8,498 nucleotides of DNA from Candidatus Aenigmatarchaeota archaeon (GCA_023142905.1 JAGLIP010000028.1:1-8498), one strand, 5' to 3'; shown: positions 1-5,693, counted from the stretch's first letter. The notes: generated by a model from the letters alone, not told the origin. Numbers and translations: made by a program.

Positions 1-610
1 GTTTAACAAAAAAGTTGTCAAGCTTATTGCCCTCGCCGATTTCAACTGCAATTGTCGGTACCTTAAATGCCTTGGACTCTATAGCAAGCGCACCCTCCAC
101 AGGTTCGCGAATCCATGATATCATAGTTCCAAAAAGTTTTGACAATTCCTTTACTTTTTTTGTTTCATCCAAAACCATTCTTGTATGCGGAAGCAAAATC
201 CTTCCGTTCGGCCCGGTATGCAAGTCTATGCCATATTCGCTTTTTTTAACTATTTTTTCAGTAATCTCGTATGCGATTTTATCCGTTATTGTGCCTTCAG
301 GATCTCCCGGGAAACACCTGTTTAAGTCTTTGTTGTCATGGATAGTCTGTCTTTGCCTTGCAGCAAAAGCAATAGGGTTTGCAACAGGAACAAGTGTTAC
401 TTTCCCGCTGGTTATGTTTTTTGAGAAATAGTTTTTAAGCTGTTTTATTACTTCAACCCCTGTAAGCTCATCACCATGAAGCCCTGCAAGAACAAAAAGC
501 GCAGGCCCTTGAGAATCCCCAACAATTTCTACATACCTTATTTTAACGCTTGATGTTTCAGCACCTTTTGTGTCTTCAACTTCAAGAAATAAATCTTCAA
601 CAAGCACCAT
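1..610 (-). CDS. Succinylglutamate desuccinylase/aspartoacylase-like zinc hydrolase (M14 family), 3' end cut by the window edge
   Basis: 203 codons are visible from the ATG at 610; the C-terminus lies beyond the left edge. The protein carries the M14 metallohydrolase signature: GLHGDELTG (zinc ligands His45 and Glu48), then DLNRCFPG near residues 95-102 and DLHTG with the third ligand His131. AVEIGEG at about residues 188-194 holds Glu190, which matches the catalytic glutamate of the AstE/aspartoacylase subgroup. The family removes acyl groups from amino acids or small amides, or trims peptides, in the cytoplasm; no signal peptide is seen. The exact substrate cannot be read from the sequence. 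The start is supported by a GGAG Shine-Dalgarno site (619-622) lying 8 nt before the ATG. The gene follows the HTH regulator gene by 4 nt, so the two are almost certainly co-transcribed. Confidence 0.9.
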   Translation of the reverse strand, partial: MVLVEDLFLEVEDTKGAETSSVKIRYVEIVGDSQGPALFVLAGLHGDELTGVEVIKQLKNYFSKNITSGKVTLVPVANPIAFAARQRQTIHDNKDLNRCFPGDPEGTITDKIAYEITEKIVKKSEYGIDLHTGPNGRILLPHTRMVLDETKKVKELSKLFGTMISWIREPVEGALAIESKAFKVPTIAVEIGEGNKLDNFFVK

Positions 611-614
611 TTTT

Positions 615-1526
615 TCAGCTCCGCCGCACAATTAATTTTATAAATTGCCGTCCGGTTTTTATAGTCTCGAGATCAACAAGGGATACAATAGGAATCTCTT
701 CAAATGTGTCTTTATTTTCATCCCGCTCGGTTAATACCACATTATATGTGGAGCAGAATTCTGCAAGATTTTTCATGGTTTGTGCGCGCTGCTTTGAAAG
801 ATTATCGTCCCAATCGCCAAGAATAGTTTTATTTTTTGTAATTGTTATTGTGTTTACTGGCGCATTTTTTAATATAAAGCTTTCAAGGCCTATATTTTCT
901 GTGCTTAAGACAAACTGTTTTTCAGCGCCTTCAAGGCTTTCTGACCTTTCGGCAGGAATATTCCATGAAAAAAGGTCAAACACATCTGTTAATGCCTCAT
1001 CAAAGAACTTTTCAATTCTATCGGCAATATCTTCGCTTGCAATACCGGTTTTTTCAATTACATACATTGTTTTTTTAGAAGCATTTACCTTCTCCCCTAA
1101 ATCGCGATAGCTTAAGTTGCGGTCTTGCCTTAGATTGTGCAGCTTATCATTTTTTATCTTAACTACGGGTTTTCCTTTTTTTGAGAAAACAACAGGCATG
1201 AAATCCTCAAGGCTCTTTTCAAATGTTTTCGGGCTTAAAACCGGTATATTGAATCGCTCATACACAAAATTATCTTTAAGCAAAAAATTCCTTCCATGAA
1301 TTCCTATAATGCATGCACTTGCATCTATGGCATTTGCCATCTTTGCCAAATCCTCTGCCTGCTGTACTGAAAAGCTGTCAATATTTGCAAGAACTTTAAG
1401 AAGTATTGTGCGCGTCTTGTTTTTAGCGCAGATATCAAAGCAAGAGCGCTCAAACTGCATCATTTCATACCCATTTCTTTTAAGGGCTTTTTCAACTTCA
1501 TTGATTATTGCTCTTTGTGCATGCAT
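615..1526 (-). CDS. Archaeal HTH-type transcriptional regulator (COG1395-like)
   Basis: 303 residues from the ATG at 1526. Residues about 1-125 form an alpha/beta domain (ILLKVLANIDSFSV, ACIIGIHGRNFLL). Residues about 129-183 form a Cro/C1-type helix-turn-helix: LRQDRNLSYRDLGEKVNASK, then an IEKTG turn and ADRIEKFF. A C-terminal domain of about 120 residues follows. This order matches the archaeal putative HTH-type regulator family grouped as COG1395, whose targets are poorly known. A GTG at 1532 would add two residues, but it is part of GGTG (1532-1535), a good Shine-Dalgarno site 5 nt before the ATG at 1526, so the ATG is preferred. The gene heads a two-gene minus-strand operon with the M14 hydrolase, so it may regulate that gene or merely share its transcript. 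Confidence 0.85.
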   Translation of the reverse strand: MHAQRAIINEVEKALKRNGYEMMQFERSCFDICAKNKTRTILLKVLANIDSFSVQQAEDLAKMANAIDASACIIGIHGRNFLLKDNFVYERFNIPVLSPKTFEKSLEDFMPVVFSKKGKPVVKIKNDKLHNLRQDRNLSYRDLGEKVNASKKTMYVIEKTGIASEDIADRIEKFFDEALTDVFDLFSWNIPAERSESLEGAEKQFVLSTENIGLESFILKNAPVNTITITKNKTILGDWDDNLSKQRAQTMKNLAEFCSTYNVVLTERDENKDTFEEIPIVSLVDLETIKTGRQFIKLIVRRS

Positions 1527-1531
1527 GAGCA

Positions 1532-1535
1532 CACC
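1532..1535 (-). promoter_or_regulatory. GGTG Shine-Dalgarno site that decides the regulator start
   Basis: On the minus strand GGTG lies 5 nt before the ATG at 1526 and is complementary to the archaeal 16S rRNA 3' tail. It overlaps the competing GTG start at 1532, which argues that the GTG is not the start codon. Confidence 0.45.
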
Positions 1536-1540
1536 ACTAT

Positions 1541-1550
1541 CTTTTTAAAA
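1541..1550 (-). promoter_or_regulatory. Possible TATA box of the regulator/hydrolase operon
   Basis: TTTTAAAAAG on the minus strand resembles an archaeal box A, but its centre is only about 19 nt from the ATG at 1526, too near for a leaderless start there. A second candidate, TTTTAAA at 1589-1595, would give a leader of roughly 40 nt, which fits the presence of a Shine-Dalgarno site. Which one is used is undecided. Confidence 0.3.
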
Positions 1551-1656
1551 CTGAATGGATTAGATGTAATATATTTTGTCTGCAAACCTTTAAAACATAT
1601 TTTGACAAAATTTAATAACACATATGACTGTTTTATTTGATGGATTTGATAAAATT

Positions 1657-1780
1657 GGTCCCGTGGCTCAGCTGGTTAGAGCGCTGGTCTTATATGACGC
1701 ACAGGTATTGCCTGTGTTGCTCCAACCTAAAAAAGGTCTGAGATAGCCAGAGGTCGCGAGTCCGACTCTCGCCGGGACCA
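1657..1780 (+). tRNA. tRNA-Ile(UAU), intron-containing
   Basis: The exons are 1657-1694 and 1745-1780 and give a 74-nt tRNA. Acceptor GGTCCCG (1657-1663) pairs with CGGGACC (1773-1779), and A73 is at 1780. The D arm is GCTC/GAGC. The anticodon stem is CTGGT (1684-1688) with GCCAG (1746-1750), the last pair being a T-G wobble. The spliced loop is CTTATAA, with anticodon TAT at 1691-1693. The variable region is AGGTC and the T stem is GCGAG/CTCGC. The 3' CCA is not encoded. The body resembles archaeal tRNA-Ile (acceptor, AGGTCGCG segment, A73), so Ile reading AUA is the best call. Oddity: the T loop is TCCGACT, with C where U55 is nearly universal. AUA codons are common in the neighbouring genes. 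Confidence 0.9.
1695..1744 (+). other. tRNA intron with bulge-helix-bulge splice motif, position 37/38
   Basis: A 50-nt intron. Exon bases 32-35 (CTTA, 1689-1692) pair with intron TGAG (1739-1742) to form the 4-bp central helix, with one T-G wobble. The two 3-nt bulges are TAT (1693-1695) and ATA (1743-1745), each cut after its second base. The inner helix is GAC (1696-1698) with GTC (1736-1738). The intron also holds a hairpin, CACAGG-TATTG-CCTGTG (1700-1716). This is the canonical substrate of the archaeal tRNA splicing endonuclease. Confidence 0.88.
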
Positions 1781-1781
1781 C

Positions 1782-1796
1782 TTTTTTTCTTTTTTT
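1782..1796 (+). terminator. T-rich terminator after the tRNA
   Basis: Two T7 runs (1782-1788 and 1790-1796), separated by one C, start one base after the tRNA discriminator. Runs of T in the non-template strand terminate archaeal RNA polymerase. Confidence 0.6.
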
Positions 1797-1828
1797 GATT
1801 ATACTGGTTTCTCAAAAAACACATAAAA

Positions 1829-2176
1829 CTAAACATAAGAAAGTAATTCATTAACCCCATCTGGCGGATTTCTTGCCGAATACACATCTTTAGCCCAATC
1901 CAAAAGACTGTCGGGAACTTCTATTTCTTGAGGCGTTGCAACATCCCCAAACTTTTCAATTAAACGAGCATATTCTATATCTGCGTCTCTGTCAAGATAA
2001 ACAGCATATATCTGTTCAATTTGACTACACGCAAAAATCTCAGGTTTTATCCTTTTTACGAGTGCCTTACCTTCAATATAAATTGAAATTGCAGGAACGC
2101 TATGCTCTTTGTCTAGCATTAAACCACCACCAGCGGTAAGCTGACTTAAAGTATACTCTAATTTTAACGCTTTCAT
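1829..2176 (-). CDS. Hypothetical protein, 115 aa
   Basis: I do not recognise this protein. It is soluble, with no membrane segment or signal peptide. Residues about 25-60 (AISIYIEGKALVKRIKPEIF) look like a beta-rich start, followed by helices rich in Asp, Glu and Ala (LDRDADIEYARLIEKFGDVA) and the tail PDSLLDWAKDVYSARNPPDG. Support for a real gene comes from its promoter: a TTTTAAAAAA box at 2199-2208, centred about 27 nt before the ATG, as for other genes of this window. It is divergent from the 346-aa gene, with 112 nt between the two start codons, and converges on the tRNA. Confidence 0.6.
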   Translation of the reverse strand: MKALKLEYTLSQLTAGGGLMLDKEHSVPAISIYIEGKALVKRIKPEIFACSQIEQIYAVYLDRDADIEYARLIEKFGDVATPQEIEVPDSLLDWAKDVYSARNPPDGVNELLSYV

Positions 2177-2181
2177 AGTGA

Positions 2182-2226
2182 TTAAAATAGACTTATAATT
2201 TTTTAAAACAATTTTATGTCTATTAA
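2182..2226. promoter_or_regulatory. Inverted repeat bracketing the TATA box of the 115-aa gene
   Basis: The arms AATAGAC (2186-2192) and GTCTATT (2218-2224) are perfect 7-bp complements. They extend outward as TTAA on both sides if two extra A's in the left arm are allowed. The centre (2205) coincides with the TATA box of the 115-aa gene. A factor bound to both arms would block TBP. Function is inferred from position only. Confidence 0.35.
2199..2208 (-). promoter_or_regulatory. TATA box of the 115-aa gene
   Basis: TTTTAAAAAA on the minus strand; the centre is about 27 nt before the ATG at 2176. This predicts a transcript beginning at or next to the start codon (leaderless). Confidence 0.5.
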
Positions 2227-2257
2227 GAGACTACTATTTTTTGTTGCTACGCAAAGG

Positions 2258-2265
2258 TATTTAAG
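2258..2265 (+). promoter_or_regulatory. TATA box of the 346-aa gene
   Basis: TATTTAAG, centred about 27 nt before the ATG at 2289. It argues for that ATG over the in-frame TTG at 2280 and for a leaderless transcript. Confidence 0.55.
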
Positions 2266-2288
2266 TTTTTGGCAATATTTTGATAATT

Positions 2289-3329
2289 ATGTCAACCCAA
2301 AATGTCAAAGTCGGTGATATGTTCGATCTTGGTTTTGAAAAAACAGAAATAGGACTACAATGGGATTTAGAACTTAAACAATTAACTTTATCTTATGGCA
2401 CTACTAAAAACAGATCTTTTGAAAAACTTAGAAAATTCGAAGAACGCCACATACTAAAAATGCCTATTGACGGCCTTACAGCATATAAACGTGTTGTGGA
2501 CAAACTGACAGAATACGATTTTAACATATTAACAGACCTCACATACCAAAAAGATCCGGCATTAATAAATTGCGATGAAGTTCTTGAATTCTTAAATGAT
2601 AATACGCGATACATAATCGCAGAAGCTGAAGAAGGGCTTAGAAAAACAATAATTGACGGATACAAAATAACAGGAAAGATGCCCTGTGTAGAATTTGAAG
2701 GTCTCGGAGTATCAGACAATACTATTAGTATGAACCAAGCACACATATCCGTAAATAATCAAAAACAAGAAATTGCCACAAGCAGTATCTCGCAAGAAGG
2801 AAACATAAGCAGTAAAATCAAATTTGAAAATATTCTTTTTGAAAAAGATAATATTCCATTTTACTTTGATGCCGAAATGGTGTATGTCCTAAATATCTTA
2901 AATGAAACAAAAAACTCATTCCCTGAAATATCCCCGGCCACGACTAATTTATATGTGGAATTAAAAGAAAGTTCAACACCTCAAGATGTATACAATAAAT
3001 TCCTTTCAAGTGAGATAAAAGAACTAGAACTCAAAGAAGGAATCAATATTTTCGGAGTCGTAGATGTTCTCGGCAATAAAAAAATGATTAATGAACCCTA
3101 TAGATCAACAGCCCCTGGCGGCCTTTTACTGCAAATGACTGTTGAAAGTGGAGAAGATATTCGCGAGTTAACCAAATATATGAATGAAACTCTTAAACCT
3201 ATAATGGATAATTATAAATTAAAATATGGATTTCTTGAAGAGACACCTAAAAAGATTAGCGTTCTAGATAGGGCTTCATTGAACCATATTAAACAACAAA
3301 TTTCTTCTGATAAAAAAGCTAACGCTTAA
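2289..3329 (+). CDS. Hypothetical protein, 346 aa, family not recognised
   Basis: I recognise no known domain. There is no signal peptide or membrane helix. The N-terminal half (to about residue 145) is mixed, with FEKLRKFEERHILKMPIDGL and a helical EAEEGLRKTIIDGYKITGKM. A polar Ser/Gln/Asn-rich linker (about residues 145-175, NQKQEIATSSISQEGNISSK) leads to a second half with beta-strand character (EGINIFGVVDVLG, GGLLLQMTVESGEDI), a helix KYMNETLKPIMDNYKLKYGF and a basic tail. The ATG at 2289 sits at the leaderless distance from a TATA box; a TTG at 2280 is less likely. The gene's 3' end overlaps, on the other strand, a remnant of the Hel308 C-terminal coding end. It may belong to an accessory module, but function is unknown. 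Confidence 0.75.
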   Translation: MSTQNVKVGDMFDLGFEKTEIGLQWDLELKQLTLSYGTTKNRSFEKLRKFEERHILKMPIDGLTAYKRVVDKLTEYDFNILTDLTYQKDPALINCDEVLEFLNDNTRYIIAEAEEGLRKTIIDGYKITGKMPCVEFEGLGVSDNTISMNQAHISVNNQKQEIATSSISQEGNISSKIKFENILFEKDNIPFYFDAEMVYVLNILNETKNSFPEISPATTNLYVELKESSTPQDVYNKFLSSEIKELELKEGINIFGVVDVLGNKKMINEPYRSTAPGGLLLQMTVESGEDIRELTKYMNETLKPIMDNYKLKYGFLEETPKKISVLDRASLNHIKQQISSDKKANA

Positions 3330-3378
3330 GAAATTCCCTCATATTCTTCAACTTAACAGCTGTCTTTTTTCTTACAAT
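3319..3378 (-). pseudogene. Remnant of a Hel308 C-terminal coding end
   Basis: On the minus strand this reads KVIVRKKTAVKLKNMREFL, then KR and a TAG. The intact Hel308 C-terminus at 5298-5363 reads KIVGKKTAVGLKGDRNFL and stop. Twelve of 17 aligned residues agree (IV-KKTAV-LK-R-FL), in the same frame and both ending at a stop. At DNA level 25 of 32 bases match between 3348-3379 and 5320-5351, in the same orientation. A TAA lies a few codons upstream in the remnant's frame, so only a 20-codon stub is open. It overlaps the last codons of the 346-aa gene. Short length leaves some room for chance. Confidence 0.5.
3365..3370 (+). terminator. Possible T-run terminator of the 346-aa gene
   Basis: A T6 run lies about 36 nt after the TAA. 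Two small hairpins follow (AGAC/GTCT at about 3378-3391 and CTCCT/AGGAG at about 3390-3413). Weak evidence. Confidence 0.25.
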
Positions 3379-3434
3379 AACCTTAGACTTTTAGGTCTCC
3401 TTGGGTACTAGGAGTATATTTTGTGTTAATATCA

Positions 3435-3487
3435 TTACCCCCTACATTTTGTTAAAATTACAAACATTTATATATTTGTAGGGGTAA
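3435..3487. promoter_or_regulatory. Candidate operator: inverted repeat around the Fic promoter
   Basis: The left arm TTACCCCCTACA (3435-3446) and right arm TGTAGGGGTAA (3477-3487) are complementary over 11 bp apart from one extra C in the left arm. The G/C-rich cores stand out in an AT-rich spacer. The arms lie just upstream and just downstream of the TATA box at 3467-3474, and the right arm fills most of the space between the box and the ATG. A dimeric repressor bridging the arms would block TBP/TFB. No DNA-binding gene adjoins, so the regulator is unknown; autoregulation by the Fic protein is only a possibility. Confidence 0.5.
3467..3474 (+). promoter_or_regulatory. TATA box of the Fic gene
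   Basis: TTTATATA, centred about 26 nt before the ATG at 3497, inside the inverted repeat. Confidence 0.55.
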
Positions 3488-3496
3488 CATAATACC

Positions 3497-4387
3497 ATGG
3501 CAATTGTTAAAAAAAAGGCTGTCGGAAAACATGCCTATTACTACCTCGAACACAGCTTTCGAAAAGATGGCAAAATAGAAAAGAAAGAGAAATATCTCGG
3601 AAAAACAATACCCAAAAATATCGAAGATGTAAAAAAGCAATTCATTTCCGAAATTTACAAAAGCAAGTGGTTTGATGAATTCGATAGAATAAAAAAAGGT
3701 TTTCTTGCACAAAAAAAACTGATGCCTGCATCTGCAATTGAAAAAGAAAAAGAATCGTTTATGATTCGTTTTACTTACGACACGAATAGAATAGAAGGAT
3801 CAACACTTACATTGAGGGAAACAGCAGAACTGCTTTTAGAAGGAATCGCCCCAAAAGCAAAGCCTATGCGGGATGTAAAAGAAGCAGAAGCGCACAAAAA
3901 GGTATTCTATGAAATGCTGAGAAATAAAAAAAAGTTATCTATGCAAACTGTGTTGTATTTTCACAAAAAATTTTTTGAGAACACAAAAGAGGATATTGCA
4001 GGAAAATTAAGGCAGCATCAGGTGGCAATTTCAGGAAGCAAGTTTATGCCGCCTCTATCTGTAGAGGTTTATCCATTGCTTGTGGATTTTTTCAAGTGGT
4101 ACAACTATTATGAAAACAAACTACACCCCATAGAACTTGCAGCCCTTGTGCACCTGAAACTTGTAACAATACACCCGTTTTCGGATGGGAATGGAAGAAT
4201 AAGCCGAATGATAATGAATCTCGTCCTAAATAATCATGAATACCCCCTGTTTAATATAACTTACGAAAAAAGGGCAGGATACTACATCGCACTTGAGCAT
4301 GCACAGACAAAAAACAACGAGACAATATTTTTGCAATGGTTTTTCAGAAGATATATAAAAGAAAACAAGAGATATGCTGAGCAATAG
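3497..4387 (+). CDS. Fic-domain protein adenylyltransferase with N-terminal inhibitory motif
   Basis: 296 residues. The Fic active-site motif HPFSDGNGRISR is complete at residues 226-237. His226 is the catalytic base, Asp230 the metal ligand, and Gly-Asn-Gly-Arg binds phosphates. The family usually transfers AMP from ATP to a hydroxyl side chain of a target protein. An inhibitory-helix motif (S/T)xxxE(G/N) is present as TNRIEG, Thr96 to Gly101, with Glu100 the residue expected to block ATP gamma-phosphate placement. It lies N-terminal to the Fic core, as in class II proteins. The region GKLRQHQVAISG (169-180) matches the target-binding flap. A basic N-terminal extension of about 45 residues (HAYYYLEHSFRKDGKIEKKE) precedes a helical linker. 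The ATG is at leaderless distance from a TATA box, within a candidate operator. No separate antitoxin is seen, which fits self-inhibition. Confidence 0.93.
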   Translation: MAIVKKKAVGKHAYYYLEHSFRKDGKIEKKEKYLGKTIPKNIEDVKKQFISEIYKSKWFDEFDRIKKGFLAQKKLMPASAIEKEKESFMIRFTYDTNRIEGSTLTLRETAELLLEGIAPKAKPMRDVKEAEAHKKVFYEMLRNKKKLSMQTVLYFHKKFFENTKEDIAGKLRQHQVAISGSKFMPPLSVEVYPLLVDFFKWYNYYENKLHPIELAALVHLKLVTIHPFSDGNGRISRMIMNLVLNNHEYPLFNITYEKRAGYYIALEHAQTKNNETIFLQWFFRRYIKENKRYAEQ

Positions 4388-4453
4388 ATGTTTTTACGGT
4401 ATTACTGTTTCATTCGGAATCGCGCATACAAAAAACCTGTTGTTACCAGAAGA

Positions 4454-4461
4454 TATTTAAA
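4454..4461 (+). promoter_or_regulatory. TATA box of the 269-aa gene
   Basis: TATTTAAA, centred about 26 nt before the ATG at 4484. It gives the gene its own leaderless promoter, separate from the Fic gene 96 nt upstream. Confidence 0.55.
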
Positions 4462-4483
4462 TAATCCACCATAATATTTTAGT

Positions 4484-5293
4484 ATGTCTGATGACTTACC
4501 CCCAAAAGAAATACAAGCAACCAGTGATGCACTAACAAGCTACTGGAATATACTCACCGGCGAACAGCCAGACACGCCACAGGAATTTCTACCAGAAAAC
4601 TCCGCTGCAAAAGCCGGGCTTGGAAGAACGCGGGAATATGAATATTCCGATTATCCTAATAACTTGATTAAAAAAGCCATTCTTTTCAAAAAAGCAACAT
4701 TTAAAGATTTAGATAATAGAACAGGCGATTGGTCTTCTTTAGAAGTCACAGGATCTGTAAATTCTCTTCGTTATACTACAAAAGGTGTAGATCTTCCAGA
4801 CATAACAACGCGGGTTTCTGCTGAAGGAAAAACACTTGAAAGAGTCAATGATGAAATAGATATTGTTTATGAAACTTTAAAGAACATAAAAAACTATTTT
4901 GACAATGCAGAAAACCTGAATGAAAACACAACACTTGTAGATGCATTTGGTGGTTTTGCCAAAAAACAATACGGAACAGAACATCTTGAATCTCTTGATT
5001 ATTCTTCAGAATTAAATAACGGAAATATAAAAGTAAGAACGAAATGGAACGATAACAGCCAAACAAATAAAAAAAGAGTTGATGTTGGCGGTACCGGCGA
5101 TGGAAGTACAAAATACTTGAAATTATTGATACACACACCAAATAACGCACAATCTGCGCGCGATCAGACAACATGCACATTGAGAATATCCGATAAAACT
5201 ACGGTTGATAAATTTAAAACAATACTTAACGAACATATGAAAAAACTAGAACCCGTCTATCAAGCCGCAATTTCAGGAACCTCAAACAATTAG
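4484..5293 (+). CDS. Hypothetical protein, 269 aa, family not recognised
   Basis: I recognise no domain. It is soluble, with no signal peptide or membrane helix. Residues 1-60 are polar and probably extended (TGEQPDTPQEFLPENSAAKA). A middle segment mixes beta strands and helices (ILFKKATFKDLDNRTGDW; LERVNDEIDIVYETLKNIKN, probably a coiled helix at about 125-145). A Thr/Asn/Gly-rich beta region follows (about 165-235: IKVRTKWNDNSQTNKKRVDV, then GGTGDGSTKYLKLLIHTP), and a closing helix KFKTILNEHMKKLEPVYQAA. It follows the Fic gene but has its own TATA box. Its stop lies 4 nt from the convergent Hel308 stop. It could be a Fic target or partner, but only position suggests that. Confidence 0.72.
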   Translation: MSDDLPPKEIQATSDALTSYWNILTGEQPDTPQEFLPENSAAKAGLGRTREYEYSDYPNNLIKKAILFKKATFKDLDNRTGDWSSLEVTGSVNSLRYTTKGVDLPDITTRVSAEGKTLERVNDEIDIVYETLKNIKNYFDNAENLNENTTLVDAFGGFAKKQYGTEHLESLDYSSELNNGNIKVRTKWNDNSQTNKKRVDVGGTGDGSTKYLKLLIHTPNNAQSARDQTTCTLRISDKTTVDKFKTILNEHMKKLEPVYQAAISGTSNN

Positions 5294-5297
5294 AATA

Positions 5298-5675
5298 CTA
5301 TAGAAAGTTTCTATCCCCTTTCAACCCAACTGCTGTCTTCTTCCCAACAATCTTTTCAAGAACTTTAATATTACACTTAGCAATATCTGCCGCGTTTTTT
5401 ATTCCCCTATCAAACAGCTTCCTTGCCCGAACGCGCCCGACATTCTTCAATGATACTAAAGGCAGAAGCTCCCTTTTAACGCCATGCTTCAACCGTACGC
5501 GCAAGTCCATTAACTCTTTTTGATATTCTGTGTGATGCGTAATTCTTCCAATTTCATGCGCTGCATACAAAAGCCAGTCTGCTGTTGTCAGCTTTACATG
5601 AAGCTCGCCAGGGGTTACATTGTATTTCTCTAAAAGAGCGTCCTCCTCAACCTCATCAATCCATGAGTTAAGCAT
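5298..5675 (-). CDS. hel308: Hel308 C-terminal part (ratchet end and helix-hairpin-helix domain), separated by an in-frame stop
   Basis: 125 residues if read from the ATG at 5675; a TTG at 5678 is also in frame. MLNSWIDEVEEDALLEKYNV, then PGEL and TADWLLYAAHEIGRI, is the winged/ratchet end of Hel308. LKNVGRVRARKLFDRGIKNA (about residues 77-96) is the helix-hairpin-helix with the RAR motif that couples ssDNA binding to ATPase. The frame is the same as that of the upstream 598-codon ORF: after its TAA come five codons (SIKTA) and then LMLNSW, which together rebuild the family's FKTAL..DWI motif. No Shine-Dalgarno site or well-placed TATA box precedes the ATG. Independent translation is therefore doubtful; readthrough, a nonsense mutation or a sequence error fit better. 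It ends in TAG at 5298. Confidence 0.85.
   Translation of the reverse strand: MLNSWIDEVEEDALLEKYNVTPGELHVKLTTADWLLYAAHEIGRITHHTEYQKELMDLRVRLKHGVKRELLPLVSLKNVGRVRARKLFDRGIKNAADIAKCNIKVLEKIVGKKTAVGLKGDRNFL
5300..5314. terminator. Palindrome at the convergent gene ends
   Basis: ATAGAAAGTTTCTAT is a perfect 7-bp inverted repeat around one base, inside the last Hel308 codons and 7 nt after the 269-aa stop. It might end or process either transcript, but it has no long T-run, so the terminator role is weak. Confidence 0.3.
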
Positions 5676-5693
5676 CAATGCAGTCTTTATTGA

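Noticed and set aside
15..431. Plus-strand ORF of 138 codons
   Set aside because: Antisense to the M14 hydrolase, whose zinc-site motifs are unmistakable.
550..1110. Plus-strand ORF of 186 codons, with two smaller ones to 1548
   Set aside because: Antisense to the HTH regulator; hydrophobic, low-complexity composition typical of shadow frames.
1690..1887. Minus-strand ORF of 65 codons containing GPGESRTRDLW
   Set aside because: This is a translation of the antisense strand of the tRNA; such peptides are a well-known artefact.
1936..2139. Plus-strand ORF of 67 codons as alternative to the 115-aa gene
   Set aside because: No TATA box or Shine-Dalgarno site; the minus frame has a well-placed TATA box and a more protein-like composition.
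2393..2746. Minus-strand ORF of 117 codons
   Set aside because: Opposite the 346-aa gene, without a promoter of its own; Ser/Phe-rich shadow.
4845..5180. Minus-strand ORF of 111 codons
   Set aside because: Opposite the 269-aa gene; Phe/His/Tyr-rich shadow with no start signals.
5298..5675. Frameshift as the cause of the Hel308 split
   Set aside because: Both pieces and the five codons between them are in one frame; the break is a stop codon, not a shift.
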